Below are positions 1-7,490 of a stretch of 21,939 nt of DNA, in pieces. The stretch lies in the NCBI GenBank assembly GCA_001797815.1, contig MGQK01000010.1, forward strand, positions 1 through 21,939, in the 5' to 3' direction. The notes beneath the pieces were generated by a model, which worked only from the letters and a program-made list of their open reading frames with translations, ran no database searches and was not told where the DNA came from. The stretch's first letter is position 1; each line of letters opens with the position of its first letter. The stretch is from Deltaproteobacteria bacterium RBG_13_61_14. GTDB lineage: Bacteria > RBG-13-61-14. Made by a program: the position numbers and the translations under genes.

Positions 1-1380
1 GCCTGGAGCGCCTACCGGGGGGAATGGGCCATCGTCCGGATTTTTGCCGATTCGATTCTTTTGGGAATCATCCTGGGCGCCGCTCTGGCTTTTTGGGGCC
101 GGAGGACCGAGCAAGAATTTTTCCGCCGGGAAGCGCTGGCGGTGGTTTCCTTGGGCTGGATCCTGGCCGCGGCGGTGGGGGCCCTGCCCTTTTTCCTGTC
201 CCATCGTTTTCCCGGAGGCTACATCAATTGTTACTTTGAAGCCATGTCCGGTTTCACCACCACCGGCGCCACGGTGCTCAGTGAGATCGAATCGGTTCCC
301 GAGGGCCTGCTCTTATGGCGATCCTTCACCCAGTGGCTGGGAGGTGTCGGCATTGTGGTCCTGTTTGTGGCGGTGCTCCCGGCGCTGGGCGTGGAGGCCA
401 AGCACCTTTACCGGGTCGAAATCCCCGGGGTGATCAAGGACGGGACCCGGCCCCGCATCCGGGAGTCCGCTTCCCTGTTGTGGAAAATTTACTTGGGTTT
501 CACGGTCCTCGAATGCGCGTTCTTAATGCTGGGCGGAATGACTTTTTTTGACGCCCTCAACCATACCTTCACCACCTTGGCCACCGGAGGCTTCTCCACC
601 AAAAACGCCAGCATCGCCCACTTCAACAGTCTCGCCGTCGAAGGGGTGATCGTCTTCTTCATGTTGGCGGTAGGGGTTAACTTTTCTCTTTACGCCAGCG
701 CCGTGCGGGGCAAGATTCGACAGTTCTGGAAGGAGCCGGAATTTAGGGCTTACCTCGCTTTCCTGCTCGGCGCCGTGATCCTGCTGACCCTCAGCCTGAC
801 CGCGCACCGCGACTACCCCTCCCCGGCCACTTCTCTGCGGCATTCCCTGTTCCAGGCCGTCTCGATCATGACCACCACCGGCTATTACACCGCGGATTTC
901 GACCAGTGGCCCTCCTTTGCCCGGATCCTCCTGATCCTGCTGATGTTCGTCGGCGGCTCGGCCGGCAGCACCGCCGGCTCCATCAAAGTGGTGCGAATCG
1001 TGGCCCTGGCCAAAATGGCCTGGATCGAGCTCCAGCACTTCTTTTTTCCCCGCCGGGTTCGAACCGCCAAACTGGGCAAATCCGTGCTTCCGGAAGAAAG
1101 CCGCCACGCGGTGTTCGGTTTCTTCATCCTGTTCGTCGCCGTTTTTATTTTCGGCACCGTGTTCATGGCCGGCCTGGGCCTGGATCCGATCACCGCGGCT
1201 TCCAGTGTGATTGCCACGCTGGGGAACGTGGGGCCTGGACTCGGAGGGGTGGGGGCTGTCCAACACTACGGACACATCCCCGCTCCGGGAAAAATCTTCC
1301 TTTCCTTCTGCATGGTCCTGGGCCGGCTGGAAATCTTCACGGTCCTGGTCCTTTTCCTCCCGGAATTCTGGAAAAAATAA
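1..1380 (+). CDS. trkH: TrkH-type potassium uptake channel subunit (5' end cut off by window)
   Basis: The frame is open from base 1, so the true start lies upstream and 459 codons are visible. TrkH is the membrane-embedded K+-conducting subunit of Trk/Ktr systems, usually gated by a cytoplasmic TrkA/KtrA ring, which is not in this window. The sequence shows the four-fold P-loop plan of the family. The selectivity stretches are SGFTTTGATV (about codons 83-91 of the visible part), TLATGGFST (around 196), IMTTTGYYT (around 294) and IATLGNVGPG (around 408). Each is flanked by hydrophobic helices. GGSAGSTAGSIK, typical of the segment after the third P-loop, is present near codon 320. Full-length TrkH is about 480 residues, so only some 20-30 residues are missing. 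The stop is TAA at 1378-1380. No terminator is obvious downstream. The family assignment is firm; the partner is unknown. Confidence 0.93.
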   Translation, partial: AWSAYRGEWAIVRIFADSILLGIILGAALAFWGRRTEQEFFRREALAVVSLGWILAAAVGALPFFLSHRFPGGYINCYFEAMSGFTTTGATVLSEIESVPEGLLLWRSFTQWLGGVGIVVLFVAVLPALGVEAKHLYRVEIPGVIKDGTRPRIRESASLLWKIYLGFTVLECAFLMLGGMTFFDALNHTFTTLATGGFSTKNASIAHFNSLAVEGVIVFFMLAVGVNFSLYASAVRGKIRQFWKEPEFRAYLAFLLGAVILLTLSLTAHRDYPSPATSLRHSLFQAVSIMTTTGYYTADFDQWPSFARILLILLMFVGGSAGSTAGSIKVVRIVALAKMAWIELQHFFFPRRVRTAKLGKSVLPEESRHAVFGFFILFVAVFIFGTVFMAGLGLDPITAASSVIATLGNVGPGLGGVGAVQHYGHIPAPGKIFLSFCMVLGRLEIFTVLVLFLPEFWKK

Positions 1381-1442
1381 TTAGTTCGTCTCGATAATTG
1401 GTGGGTCAAAACCTGGCCCTGCCGGGGGCCGGGCTTGGACTT

Positions 1443-1516
1443 CGGTGAGCTCCCCTCGACAAGCTCGGGGCCTCAGTTTCGACCCGAGCTCACCGTCGAG
1501 GGTGAGCCTGTCGAAG
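1443..1516. repeat. REP-like inverted-repeat cluster downstream of trkH
   Basis: CGGTGAGCTC (1443-1452) is the reverse complement of GAGCTCACCG (1486-1495). AGCTCGGG (1462-1469) is the reverse complement of CCCGAGCT (1483-1490). A further GGTGAGCCTGTCGAA follows at 1501-1515. The motif family (TCGACAAGCTC...GAGCCTGTCGA) looks like a dispersed intergenic palindrome. The rest of 1381-1708 holds no convincing gene or terminator. Confidence 0.55.
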
Positions 1517-1708
1517 GCAGTCGAACCGGGGGCTGGTCCCCCAGATTAAGCAGAACAGCCTGGGGCTGGTTCGGACACCGGCCTCAAGTTACGGAACCCA
1601 TTGAAAAGATAGATAATCTTTGTGGTCTAACGCCCAAACTCACACACAAATTTCCAAGAAGAGCCAAATAATTCTTCCCGAATTCGGATCACCAACAACC
1701 CGGAATCA

Positions 1709-2125
1709 TCAGCGCGGCGGCGATTGAAGCAGGCAGTGGTGGTCGTAACCAATCGCGGCCTCCACCGCCGGATTAGAGAAATAGGTGAGGAAGACCGCAG
1801 TTTTGAGCATCAAGCTCAAGGCCCGTTGGACATAATTCTCGCTTTCCTCCAAACGCCGGAGATACTCCAGCCGCTCCTCCGGCTTCAGCCGGCCAAACGC
1901 GCGGCGGTAGCCGAAGACGAGCGGACCCATCTCAATGGCCCGGAGGACCAGACCGAAGCCGGCGCGATGTAAGGCCGGCAGCCGGCCGATCAAGTGCTCG
2001 ATTTCCCGGGCCACCGCTTCCGGCGAGGGCTTGTCCGGAGCTAAAGCCGCGTCGCCGATCATGGTGGCCACAAAGGCCGCCAGGAAATCCCGGCCGGCCG
2101 TGCTGAAACTAAACGCCTGTGTCAT
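1709..2125 (-). CDS. Small protein resembling gluconate 2-dehydrogenase subunit 3 / GMC-oxidoreductase accessory domain
   Basis: The product is 138 aa, soluble in appearance, with no signal peptide or cysteine cluster. The middle and C-terminal part has the pattern R-x-F-x-x-L-x-P-E-E-R-x-x-Y-L, then ESENYVQRALSLMLKTAVF, then YFSNPAVEAAIGYD. This resembles the helical small subunit or N-terminal domain found beside GMC-type oxidoreductases (gluconate 2-dehydrogenase subunit 3-like). In such systems the large FAD subunit is normally adjacent, but none is visible here, so the gene stands alone. The start ATG is 18 bases downstream of the predicted transcription start of a near-consensus sigma70 promoter (2150-2178). 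A GAGAGG sequence lies 12 bases before the ATG. Coding is certain in my view; the family is only a resemblance and the function is unknown. Confidence 0.72.
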   Translation of the reverse strand: MTQAFSFSTAGRDFLAAFVATMIGDAALAPDKPSPEAVAREIEHLIGRLPALHRAGFGLVLRAIEMGPLVFGYRRAFGRLKPEERLEYLRRLEESENYVQRALSLMLKTAVFLTYFSNPAVEAAIGYDHHCLLQSPPR

Positions 2126-2149
2126 GATTTTTTCTTGCCTCTCAGCTTA

Positions 2150-2178
2150 ATTATGCTACCCTAATAGTGTGATGTCAA
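2150..2178 (-). promoter_or_regulatory. sigma70-type promoter for the gene at 1709-2125
   Basis: On the minus strand TTGACA (2178-2173) is followed by exactly 17 bases and CATAAT (2155-2150). Predicted transcription starts near 2143, giving a leader of about 18 nt. The site lies in the short divergent gap shared with the hydrolase gene. Confidence 0.75.
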
Positions 2179-2227
2179 CATTCCGCTCCGGCCTGCAAAC
2201 TGCGGTTCCGGAAGTCAGCGCCTTTTC

Positions 2228-2977
2228 ATGGAAGAAAAATCCTTCACCGTATCGGTAGACAACCTTACCCTTCGCGGCCGATGTTTTTCCGGGTCAGGCG
2301 CCGGCCCGAAGCCGTGCGTGATCATCCTGCACGGAATCCCCCGGGACAAGACCTCTGACCGCGACGAGAGCTACCCCCAACTGGCCCGGCGTTTTGCCGG
2401 CCTGGGCTGGCTCGCCATCCTTTTCAATTTCCGGGGCACCGGCGAAAGCGGGGGCAACTTCCAGATCTTGGGCTGGACCCGGGACCTGGCCGGCGTGGTG
2501 GGCTTTGCCCTGGATCAGCTCCAGGCTGACCCTTCCCGGCTCGCGGTCCTGGGTTTTTCCGGCGGAGCCGCCACCGCCATTTATACCGCGGCGCATGATG
2601 AAAGGATCCGGGCCGTGGCGGCGTTGAGCTCGCCGGCTGAGTTCACCTTTCTGGACACGGAGCTATTGGAATGGCTGCAAAGGTTCCGGGAAATCGGACT
2701 GATCCGGGATCCCCTTTTTCCGGAGTCGGTGTCAGCCTGGGAAAAAGAATTTTATGAGGTAAGCCCGATTAATTGGGTGGAAAAGTTGGCTCCGCGGCCG
2801 ATTTTAATAGTCCATGGCAAATCGGATGAGGTCGTGCCAGTCGAACATGCCACCCTGTTATTTAAAAAAGCTAATAAACCCAAGGAGTTATTGATAATTG
2901 AGGGCGGGCACCGATTGAAACATTCGCCCGAGGCTCTGGACCATGCGGTTTCCTGGCTGGAGTCCTGGAAAAAATAA
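2228..2977 (+). CDS. Alpha/beta-hydrolase (serine hydrolase, DAP/dienelactone-hydrolase-like)
   Basis: The 249-aa cytoplasmic protein has a complete alpha/beta-hydrolase plan. The oxyanion-hole HG lies at residues 35-36 (VIILHGIPRDK). FNFRGTGES is at 66-74. The nucleophile elbow is G-F-S-G-G with Ser111, the acid is Asp200 in VHGKSDEVVPV, and the base is His228 in EGGHRLKH. Length is normal for the family and there is no signal peptide. The substrate cannot be read from the sequence; esterase, peptidase or C-C hydrolase are all possible. The ATG has only a weak ribosome site upstream. The gene is divergent from the 1709-2125 gene and separated from the folD operon by 459 non-coding bases, so it is probably monocistronic. 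No terminator hairpin is evident after the stop. Confidence 0.88.
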   Translation: MEEKSFTVSVDNLTLRGRCFSGSGAGPKPCVIILHGIPRDKTSDRDESYPQLARRFAGLGWLAILFNFRGTGESGGNFQILGWTRDLAGVVGFALDQLQADPSRLAVLGFSGGAATAIYTAAHDERIRAVAALSSPAEFTFLDTELLEWLQRFREIGLIRDPLFPESVSAWEKEFYEVSPINWVEKLAPRPILIVHGKSDEVVPVEHATLLFKKANKPKELLIIEGGHRLKHSPEALDHAVSWLESWKK

Positions 2978-3034
2978 GAAAATTAAATAAAAGTAAAAGT
3001 AACATTAGAAATGATCTAATTAAAAAAATAATGC

Positions 3035-3063
3035 TTGACAAGCGGTTAGATGTTTTTTATAGT
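3035..3063 (+). promoter_or_regulatory. Consensus sigma70 promoter of the folD-acs operon
   Basis: TTGACA (3035-3040), a 17-base spacer, then TATAGT (3058-3063), within AT-rich DNA unlike the surrounding GC-rich coding sequence. Predicted transcription starts near 3070. No other promoter of this quality is visible between the hydrolase and folD, so this is the best candidate for driving the acs operon. Confidence 0.78.
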
Positions 3064-3069
3064 AAAAAT

Positions 3070-3436
3070 TAGCAAGAATAAATATGGCTTTCAAATAGGT
3101 TCTGATAGACCCCTCGTCAAACTATTATTAACCTTTGAAGAGCCGGGATCAAGAAATAGGGGAACGATTGAATATTGTTATTTTTTTAACAAATTGCACG
3201 GTAGGGGATAGATAATTGAGAGCGACCTGGGGGTGGGCAGGAGAATTTCCAAAAACATTGTTTCCGGGATTTTTCAAAGCAGTATTCGCTTTGCCATCAA
3301 ATGAGTGGGCTTTTTCTAATGAATCACCCAAATGCCAAAACCCGGTTTTTCATCTGCCCTGGGAAAAGCGGCTTGGCCGAGATTCCAGCGGCCCCGGTAT
3401 CGCCGTCAAACTCATTTCAAAAGAAGGAGTAGTATT
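3070..3436 (+). promoter_or_regulatory. Long (~370 nt) 5' leader of folD, unassigned
   Basis: The stretch between the predicted transcription start and folD has no supported gene. It contains a small AT hairpin (TTGTTA 3175-3180 / TAACAA 3187-3192, T-loop) and several weaker dyads. It ends in a strong Shine-Dalgarno, AAGGAG at 3424-3429, 7 bases before the folD ATG. I looked for ZTP (pfl), THF and cobalamin riboswitch consensus pieces, since ZTP and THF switches regulate folate/C1 genes, and did not recognise any. It may be an unstructured leader or an unrecognised regulatory RNA. Confidence 0.4.
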
Positions 3437-4303
3437 ATGTCAGCAGAACTGATCAGTGGTAAAGCCGTCGCCGAGCAAATGCAAAATGAATTTGTCAGCG
3501 AGGTGAGCGAGCTCAAGGAAAAGCACGGGGTCCAGCCCTGCCTGGCAGTGATCCTGGTGGGCGAGGACCCGGCCAGCCAGGTCTATGTCAAGAACAAGGG
3601 CATCGCTTGCCAGAAGATCGGGGTCAAGTCCCTGGAGTTCCGCAAGCCCGCGGATTTTCCCGAGGCGGACCTGATCCAGCTGGTGGAACAACTGAATCAT
3701 GACGCCGCCGTCCACGGCATCCTGGTCCAACTGCCCCTGCCCAAGCACATCAACGAGACCAAGGTGCTTTACGCGGTCCGGCCGGACAAGGATGTGGACG
3801 GGTTTCATCCGGTGAACGTGGGCAAGCTCATGATCGGGGAGGCCGAATTCCTGCCCTGCACCCCGGCCGGCATCCAGGAACTGCTCATCCGCTCCGGCAC
3901 CGAGACCAAGGGCGCCGAGGTGGTGGTGGTGGGCCGGTCCAACATCGTGGGCAAGCCCATTGCCATGATCCTGTGCCAGAAGCAGAAAGGCGCTGACGCC
4001 ACCGTCACTATCTGCCATACCCGGACCAAGGATATGAAAAGCCACACCAAGCGCGCCGACATCCTGATCGTGGCCGCGGGCAAGCCCAAGGCGGTCACCG
4101 GCGACATGATCAAGCCCGGGGCTACTGTGATTGACGTGGGCGTCAACCGCCTGGAGAGCGGGCTCTGCGGCGACGTGGATTTCGAGACGGCCAAGGAAGT
4201 GGCGGGCAAGATCACCCCGGTCCCGGGCGGGGTCGGGCCCATGACCATTACTATGCTCATGAAGAACACGATTAAGGCGGCTCGTCTCACCTTGAAGAAA
4301 TAA
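3437..4303 (+). CDS. folD: Bifunctional methylene-THF dehydrogenase / methenyl-THF cyclohydrolase
   Basis: FolD interconverts 5,10-methylene-, 5,10-methenyl- and 10-formyl-THF, the middle steps of the methyl branch of the Wood-Ljungdahl pathway. The 288-aa product has the normal length and every catalytic residue at the classical positions: Tyr50 and Lys54 in YVKNK, Gln98 in GILVQLPLP, and Asp121 in PDKDVDGFHP. The Rossmann segment VVGRSNIVGKP and the C-terminal PVPGGVGPMT signature follow. I chose the ATG at 3437 because it sits 7 bases after AAGGAG and starts the conserved sequence. An in-frame ATG at 3332 would add 35 unconserved residues. It is the first gene of the acs operon and lies 73 bases before acsV, consistent with co-expression of the folate step and acetyl-CoA synthesis. 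Confidence 0.96.
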   Translation: MSAELISGKAVAEQMQNEFVSEVSELKEKHGVQPCLAVILVGEDPASQVYVKNKGIACQKIGVKSLEFRKPADFPEADLIQLVEQLNHDAAVHGILVQLPLPKHINETKVLYAVRPDKDVDGFHPVNVGKLMIGEAEFLPCTPAGIQELLIRSGTETKGAEVVVVGRSNIVGKPIAMILCQKQKGADATVTICHTRTKDMKSHTKRADILIVAAGKPKAVTGDMIKPGATVIDVGVNRLESGLCGDVDFETAKEVAGKITPVPGGVGPMTITMLMKNTIKAARLTLKK

Positions 4304-4376
4304 GGAAAGGGACGATTTTTATCGCGACCGAGGACCATGCGAGGATTATGTCTGAGGAAAGCAGCCTGATCGGAAC

Positions 4377-6353
4377 ATGAAACTGAAAATACTGCCAGAT
4401 AATATCACCATCGAAGTCGCCGCGGGCATGAATTTGCTGGATGCCCTCAGCCAGGTCCAGATCGCGCTCGACAATTCCTGCGGGGGCGAAGGGATCTGCG
4501 GCCAGTGCCGGGTCCAAATCCGGGAAGGCGGGATCGAGGCCGAGCAAGGCCCGCGGCAATCCAACGAGGAATACGAACAGGGTTGGCGCCAGGCCTGCCT
4601 GGCGACCCTCTCCGCGGACGTTGCCATTTTCATCCCCGAGGATTCCCGGCTCGAGCGGGAGGTAATTTACCAGCGGATCGCTCCCTCCGGCCAATACCTG
4701 ACCGACGCGCAAATCGCCCGGCTCAACCCGGGCTGGCAGTTTGATCCGCCCTTGAAAAAGTATTTCGTGGAGCTGCCGATCCCCACGCTCAAGGACAACA
4801 TCAGCGACCTCGACCGGCTCTTGCGCGAACTGCGCAAACATCATGGCCTGCGCAAGGTCTCGGTGGATTTTCCGATCCTCCCGAACCTTCCCGAACTCCT
4901 TCGCCAGGACCATTTCCGGGTGACGGCAACGGTGGCGGAGGTCAAAGGGGAGGAAGGCTCGCAATCCCCCCGGCGGCGGCCCAAGCTGATCCGGGTGGAG
5001 CCGGGCGATACGCGGTCGCGGCATTACTCTTTCGCGGTGGACATCGGCACCACCACCATCTCCGGCCAGATCCTGGATTTGAACAAGAAAAAGCCTTTGG
5101 CCACTCAAACCCAATACAACGCCCAGGTCCGGCACGGGGCCGACGTGATCAGCCGGATCGTCTATGCCGGGAGCCGGCCCGACGGGCTCGCCACCTTGCA
5201 GCGGCTGGTGGTTGAGACCATCAACCACGTGCTGGCCGAAGCGGTGAAAAAATCGAAGATCCAGCTCGACAACATCAGCCACTTGAGCGCGGCCGGCAAC
5301 ACCACCATGACCCACCTGCTCCTGGGGCTGAACCCCCGCTGGCTCCGCATGCAGCCTTATACCCCGGCCATGAACCAGGCGCCGCCGGTCCGGGCCAAGG
5401 ACCTCGGCATCAAAGTCGGTCCCTGGGCCCACCTCTACACCTTCCCCAGCGTGGCCAGCTACGTGGGCGGCGACATCGTCGCCGGCGTGCTCGCCGCCGG
5501 CATCTACAAGCGCTCGCCCCTGACCCTTTACATTGACATCGGCACCAACGGCGAGATCGTGCTCGGCAACCGCGACTGGATGCTCACCGCCTCCTGCTCG
5601 GCCGGCCCGGCCTTTGAAGGCGGCGGCATCAAGCACGGGATGCACGCCGGCCCGGGCGCCATCGAGCGTTTTACCCTGGACCGCCGGACCGGCGAGGCCC
5701 GGGTGGCCACCATCGGCCACCATCCGGCCCTGGGCTTGTGCGGGTCCGGGATGATCAACACCGCGGCCGAGTTGCTGCGGGCCGGGGTGATAGACCCGAA
5801 CGGCAAGGTGAATCTGCACTGCGGCTCGCCCCTGGTCCGGGAGGGGGAGGACGGTCCGGAAGTGGTGATCGCCCCGGCCGGCCAGACCGCGAGCGGGCAG
5901 GACATCACCTTGACCGACCTGGACCTGGACAACCTGCTCCGGGCCAAGGCGGCCATGTATGCCGGCTACCACACCTTACTCCAGCACGTGGGCCTGAATT
6001 TCGAGGCCGTCCAGGAAGTGTTGATCGCCGGCGCTTTCGGCAACTACCTGGACATCGAGAACGCCATCACCATCGGGCTGCTGCCCGACCTGGACCGCAA
6101 TCGTTTCAAGTTCATCGGCAACGGCTCCTTGCTCGGCGCTCGGCTGGTGAGTCTCTCCAACGCTCTTCTCGACGACGCCGAGCACGCCGCTCGCCTGATG
6201 ACCAACGTGGAATTGAGCGACAACCCCATTTTTATGGACCAATACATGGCCGCGCTTTTCCTGCCCCATACCGACCAGAAGCTGTTTCCCGGCATCGCCC
6301 GTCGGATCCAGGAGAACCGCGGGGAATCCGCAGCTCCAGGGGTGCATCCATGA
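4377..6353 (+). CDS. acsV: Reductive activator of corrinoid iron-sulfur protein (RACo; ferredoxin plus ASKHA domains)
   Basis: RACo uses ATP hydrolysis to drive electrons uphill onto the Co(II) corrinoid of AcsC/AcsD when it has been accidentally oxidised. The 658-aa product has an N-terminal plant-type [2Fe-2S] ferredoxin domain with ligands Cys35, Cys41, Cys44 and Cys74 (C-G-G-E-G-x-C-G-x-C). A linker/middle domain follows, then a C-terminal ASKHA ATPase region with phosphate motifs around Asp222 (VDIGTTT) and Asp387 (DIGTNGEIV). GSAPAFEGGG-like and GLCGSGM-like segments appear as SAGPAFEGGG and LGLCGSGMI. Length agrees with bacterial RACo of about 630 residues. The ribosome site is weak, so the gene may depend on coupling to folD. 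Its stop overlaps the start of cooC (ATGA, 6350-6353). Related proteins (RamA-like) activate methylamine corrinoid proteins, but the context here supports AcsV. Confidence 0.92.
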   Translation: MKLKILPDNITIEVAAGMNLLDALSQVQIALDNSCGGEGICGQCRVQIREGGIEAEQGPRQSNEEYEQGWRQACLATLSADVAIFIPEDSRLEREVIYQRIAPSGQYLTDAQIARLNPGWQFDPPLKKYFVELPIPTLKDNISDLDRLLRELRKHHGLRKVSVDFPILPNLPELLRQDHFRVTATVAEVKGEEGSQSPRRRPKLIRVEPGDTRSRHYSFAVDIGTTTISGQILDLNKKKPLATQTQYNAQVRHGADVISRIVYAGSRPDGLATLQRLVVETINHVLAEAVKKSKIQLDNISHLSAAGNTTMTHLLLGLNPRWLRMQPYTPAMNQAPPVRAKDLGIKVGPWAHLYTFPSVASYVGGDIVAGVLAAGIYKRSPLTLYIDIGTNGEIVLGNRDWMLTASCSAGPAFEGGGIKHGMHAGPGAIERFTLDRRTGEARVATIGHHPALGLCGSGMINTAAELLRAGVIDPNGKVNLHCGSPLVREGEDGPEVVIAPAGQTASGQDITLTDLDLDNLLRAKAAMYAGYHTLLQHVGLNFEAVQEVLIAGAFGNYLDIENAITIGLLPDLDRNRFKFIGNGSLLGARLVSLSNALLDDAEHAARLMTNVELSDNPIFMDQYMAALFLPHTDQKLFPGIARRIQENRGESAAPGVHP

Positions 6354-7144
6354 GCCGGATACTGGCGGTGGCCGGCAAAGGCGGCACCGGCAAAACCACC
6401 CTGGCCGCCCTCGTCCTTCGGCATCTGCTTCGCGCCGAAAAAGGCCCCTTCCTGGCCGTGGACGCGGACCCGGACGCCAACCTCGGGGTCATGCTCGGCG
6501 CCCGGCCGGAGAAGAGCGTGGGCCAGGTGCTCCAGGATTTCCTCGAACAAAAGCTCTCCATCCCCCAGGGGATGCCCAAGCAGCAATGGCTCGAACTCCA
6601 GCTCAACACCGCCATCTACGAGAGCAAAGGCCTGGACCTGGTCGAGATGGGCCGGCCCGAAGGCCCGGGCTGCTACTGCTCGGCCAATGCCGTGCTCCGC
6701 GACTTCCTGGAGCGGCTCTCGGAGAATTACCAGGCGGTGGTGGTGGACAACGAAGCCGGGATGGAGCACCTTTCCCGACGCACCGCGGGCAAGATTGACC
6801 AGCTCTTCATGGTCTCCGACGCTTCGGCCAAGGGCATCCGCACCGTGCTCAGCCTGCTCGAGCTGATTGATGAGCTCAAGCTCAACCCCGGCCGCAAGTT
6901 CCTGGTGGTGTGCCGGGCCGAAAAACTCGATCCCCGGCTCGAAGCCCAGGTGGCCAAGCTGGACGTGGAATACCTGGGCGCCGTGCCCCAGGATCCGAAT
7001 ATTGTCGAATCCGATCTCAGCGAACGTTCCCTGCTGGAACTGCCGGGCGACTCGCCGGCGGTTCGGGCAGTGGCTGAAATTATGGCGGCCGCCCAAGCTC
7101 CTGCGCAAGTGGAGCCGGTCGCGAAAGTCATGGAAAGGAGGTAA
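6350..7144 (+). CDS. cooC: CooC/AcsF-type Ni-insertion ATPase (first copy)
   Basis: This is a MinD/ParA-class (SIMIBI) NTPase that helps load nickel into CODH and/or ACS. The 264-aa protein begins with the deviant Walker A GKGGTGKTT (residues 9-17, signature Lys10 and Lys15). VDADPDANLG follows at about residue 41. The CXC motif is Cys108-Tyr-Cys110 in GPGCYCSAN, which in CooC dimers forms the metal-binding site. A VVVDNEAGMEHLSRRT switch/Walker B segment is also present. The ATG overlaps the acsV stop by 4 bp, indicating translational coupling. The 3' end carries the AAGGAGG for the next gene. Position between acsV and acsD corresponds to acsF in acetogen clusters, so it may serve AcsB rather than AcsA. 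I cannot tell which from sequence. Confidence 0.92.
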   Translation: MSRILAVAGKGGTGKTTLAALVLRHLLRAEKGPFLAVDADPDANLGVMLGARPEKSVGQVLQDFLEQKLSIPQGMPKQQWLELQLNTAIYESKGLDLVEMGRPEGPGCYCSANAVLRDFLERLSENYQAVVVDNEAGMEHLSRRTAGKIDQLFMVSDASAKGIRTVLSLLELIDELKLNPGRKFLVVCRAEKLDPRLEAQVAKLDVEYLGAVPQDPNIVESDLSERSLLELPGDSPAVRAVAEIMAAAQAPAQVEPVAKVMERR

Positions 7145-7149
7145 AGGCG

Positions 7150-7374
7150 ATGGCGGAGAAGTGGCCGACCGTGACCAAGGACTCGTTTGACGGGAGCAAA
7201 GTGGAAATTTTGGGGGAAACCTATGAACCCGGCAAACCCGGTCCGGAGGCGCCCGGGCTCTGGCGGAACAAGCTGCAGGACCGCAAACAGATGCTTAAGT
7301 ACCTGGAGACCGGGCTGCGCTATTGGTATGCCAAAGAAGGCTATGGTTCGGAGAAGCGCAAGAACCCGGCCTGA
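7150..7374 (+). CDS. Conserved-looking 74-aa operon protein of unknown function
   Basis: I do not recognise this protein. It is real on context: AAGGAGG at 7135-7141 (inside the end of cooC) lies 8 bases before the ATG. The gene follows cooC by 5 bases and uses the same GC-rich codons as its neighbours. The product is small, charged and soluble, with no cysteines and no membrane segment. A Gly/Pro-rich N-terminal half (ETYEPGKPGPEAPG) precedes an amphipathic, aromatic C-terminal half (KYLETGLRYWYAKEGYG). Without Cys or a His cluster it is unlikely to carry metal by itself. It could be a small subunit, an assembly partner of CooC/AcsD or a chaperone; these are guesses from position. It is not an upstream piece of acsD, whose own N terminus is complete. 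Confidence 0.75.
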   Translation: MAEKWPTVTKDSFDGSKVEILGETYEPGKPGPEAPGLWRNKLQDRKQMLKYLETGLRYWYAKEGYGSEKRKNPA

Positions 7375-7384
7375 AGCAGTTCAC

Positions 7385-7470
7385 AGTTCCCGGTTCCTGG
7401 TTCGCGGTTGATGGTTTCGGATTGGACTCTTTTCCGTCAACCGTGAACCAGGAACCAGGAACCGGGAACC
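7385..7470 (+). repeat. Long imperfect hairpin between the 74-aa gene and acsD
   Basis: The left arm at 7385-7414 (with GGTTCCTGGTTC) is the reverse complement of the right arm at 7434-7470 (GAACCAGGAACC), apart from a 7-base extra repeat unit and three mismatches. The loop is about 19 nt. The right arm is built of tandem GAACCAG/GAACCGG units. It ends 5 bases before the acsD ribosome site. The unit looks like a dispersed GGTTC repeat that has landed in the operon; as RNA it would form a stable stem. Confidence 0.8.
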
Positions 7471-7475
7471 AAGAA

Positions 7476-7482
7476 AAGGAGG
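7476..7482 (+). promoter_or_regulatory. Shine-Dalgarno fixing the TTG start of acsD
   Basis: AAGGAGG lies 8 bases before TTG at 7491. The acsD frame stays open upstream through the hairpin repeat, so without this site a longer and wrong start would be chosen. Confidence 0.85.
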
Positions 7483-7490
7483 ATAGGATC

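Noticed and set aside
1435-1671. Open frame in the trkH-downstream gap
   Set aside because: It reads through the palindromic repeat, has no ribosome site and no recognisable protein.
3149-3331. 60-aa open frame on the minus strand in the folD leader
   Set aside because: It has no ribosome site, sits in an AT-rich leader opposite the promoter, and has no family resemblance.
3332-3436. In-frame upstream ATG extending FolD by 35 residues
   Set aside because: The extension is not FolD-like, and the strong AAGGAG lies before ATG 3437. Catalytic residues fall at classical numbers only with the 3437 start.
3070-3436. ZTP (pfl), THF or cobalamin riboswitch
   Set aside because: It is expected from context, but I could not find the conserved sequence blocks; left as an open question.
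5738-6349. Open frame overlapping acsV and continuing into cooC
   Set aside because: It is an Arg/Gly-rich shadow of acsV; the cooC part starts at 6350 with the Walker A domain.
7381-7470. CRISPR-like repeat array
   Set aside because: The GAACC units are very short, adjacent and inverted, with no regular spacers.
7323-7490. Upstream extension of acsD through the hairpin repeat
   Set aside because: It would translate a repeat and overlap the 74-aa gene; the AAGGAGG before TTG 7491 and the conserved N terminus decide the start.
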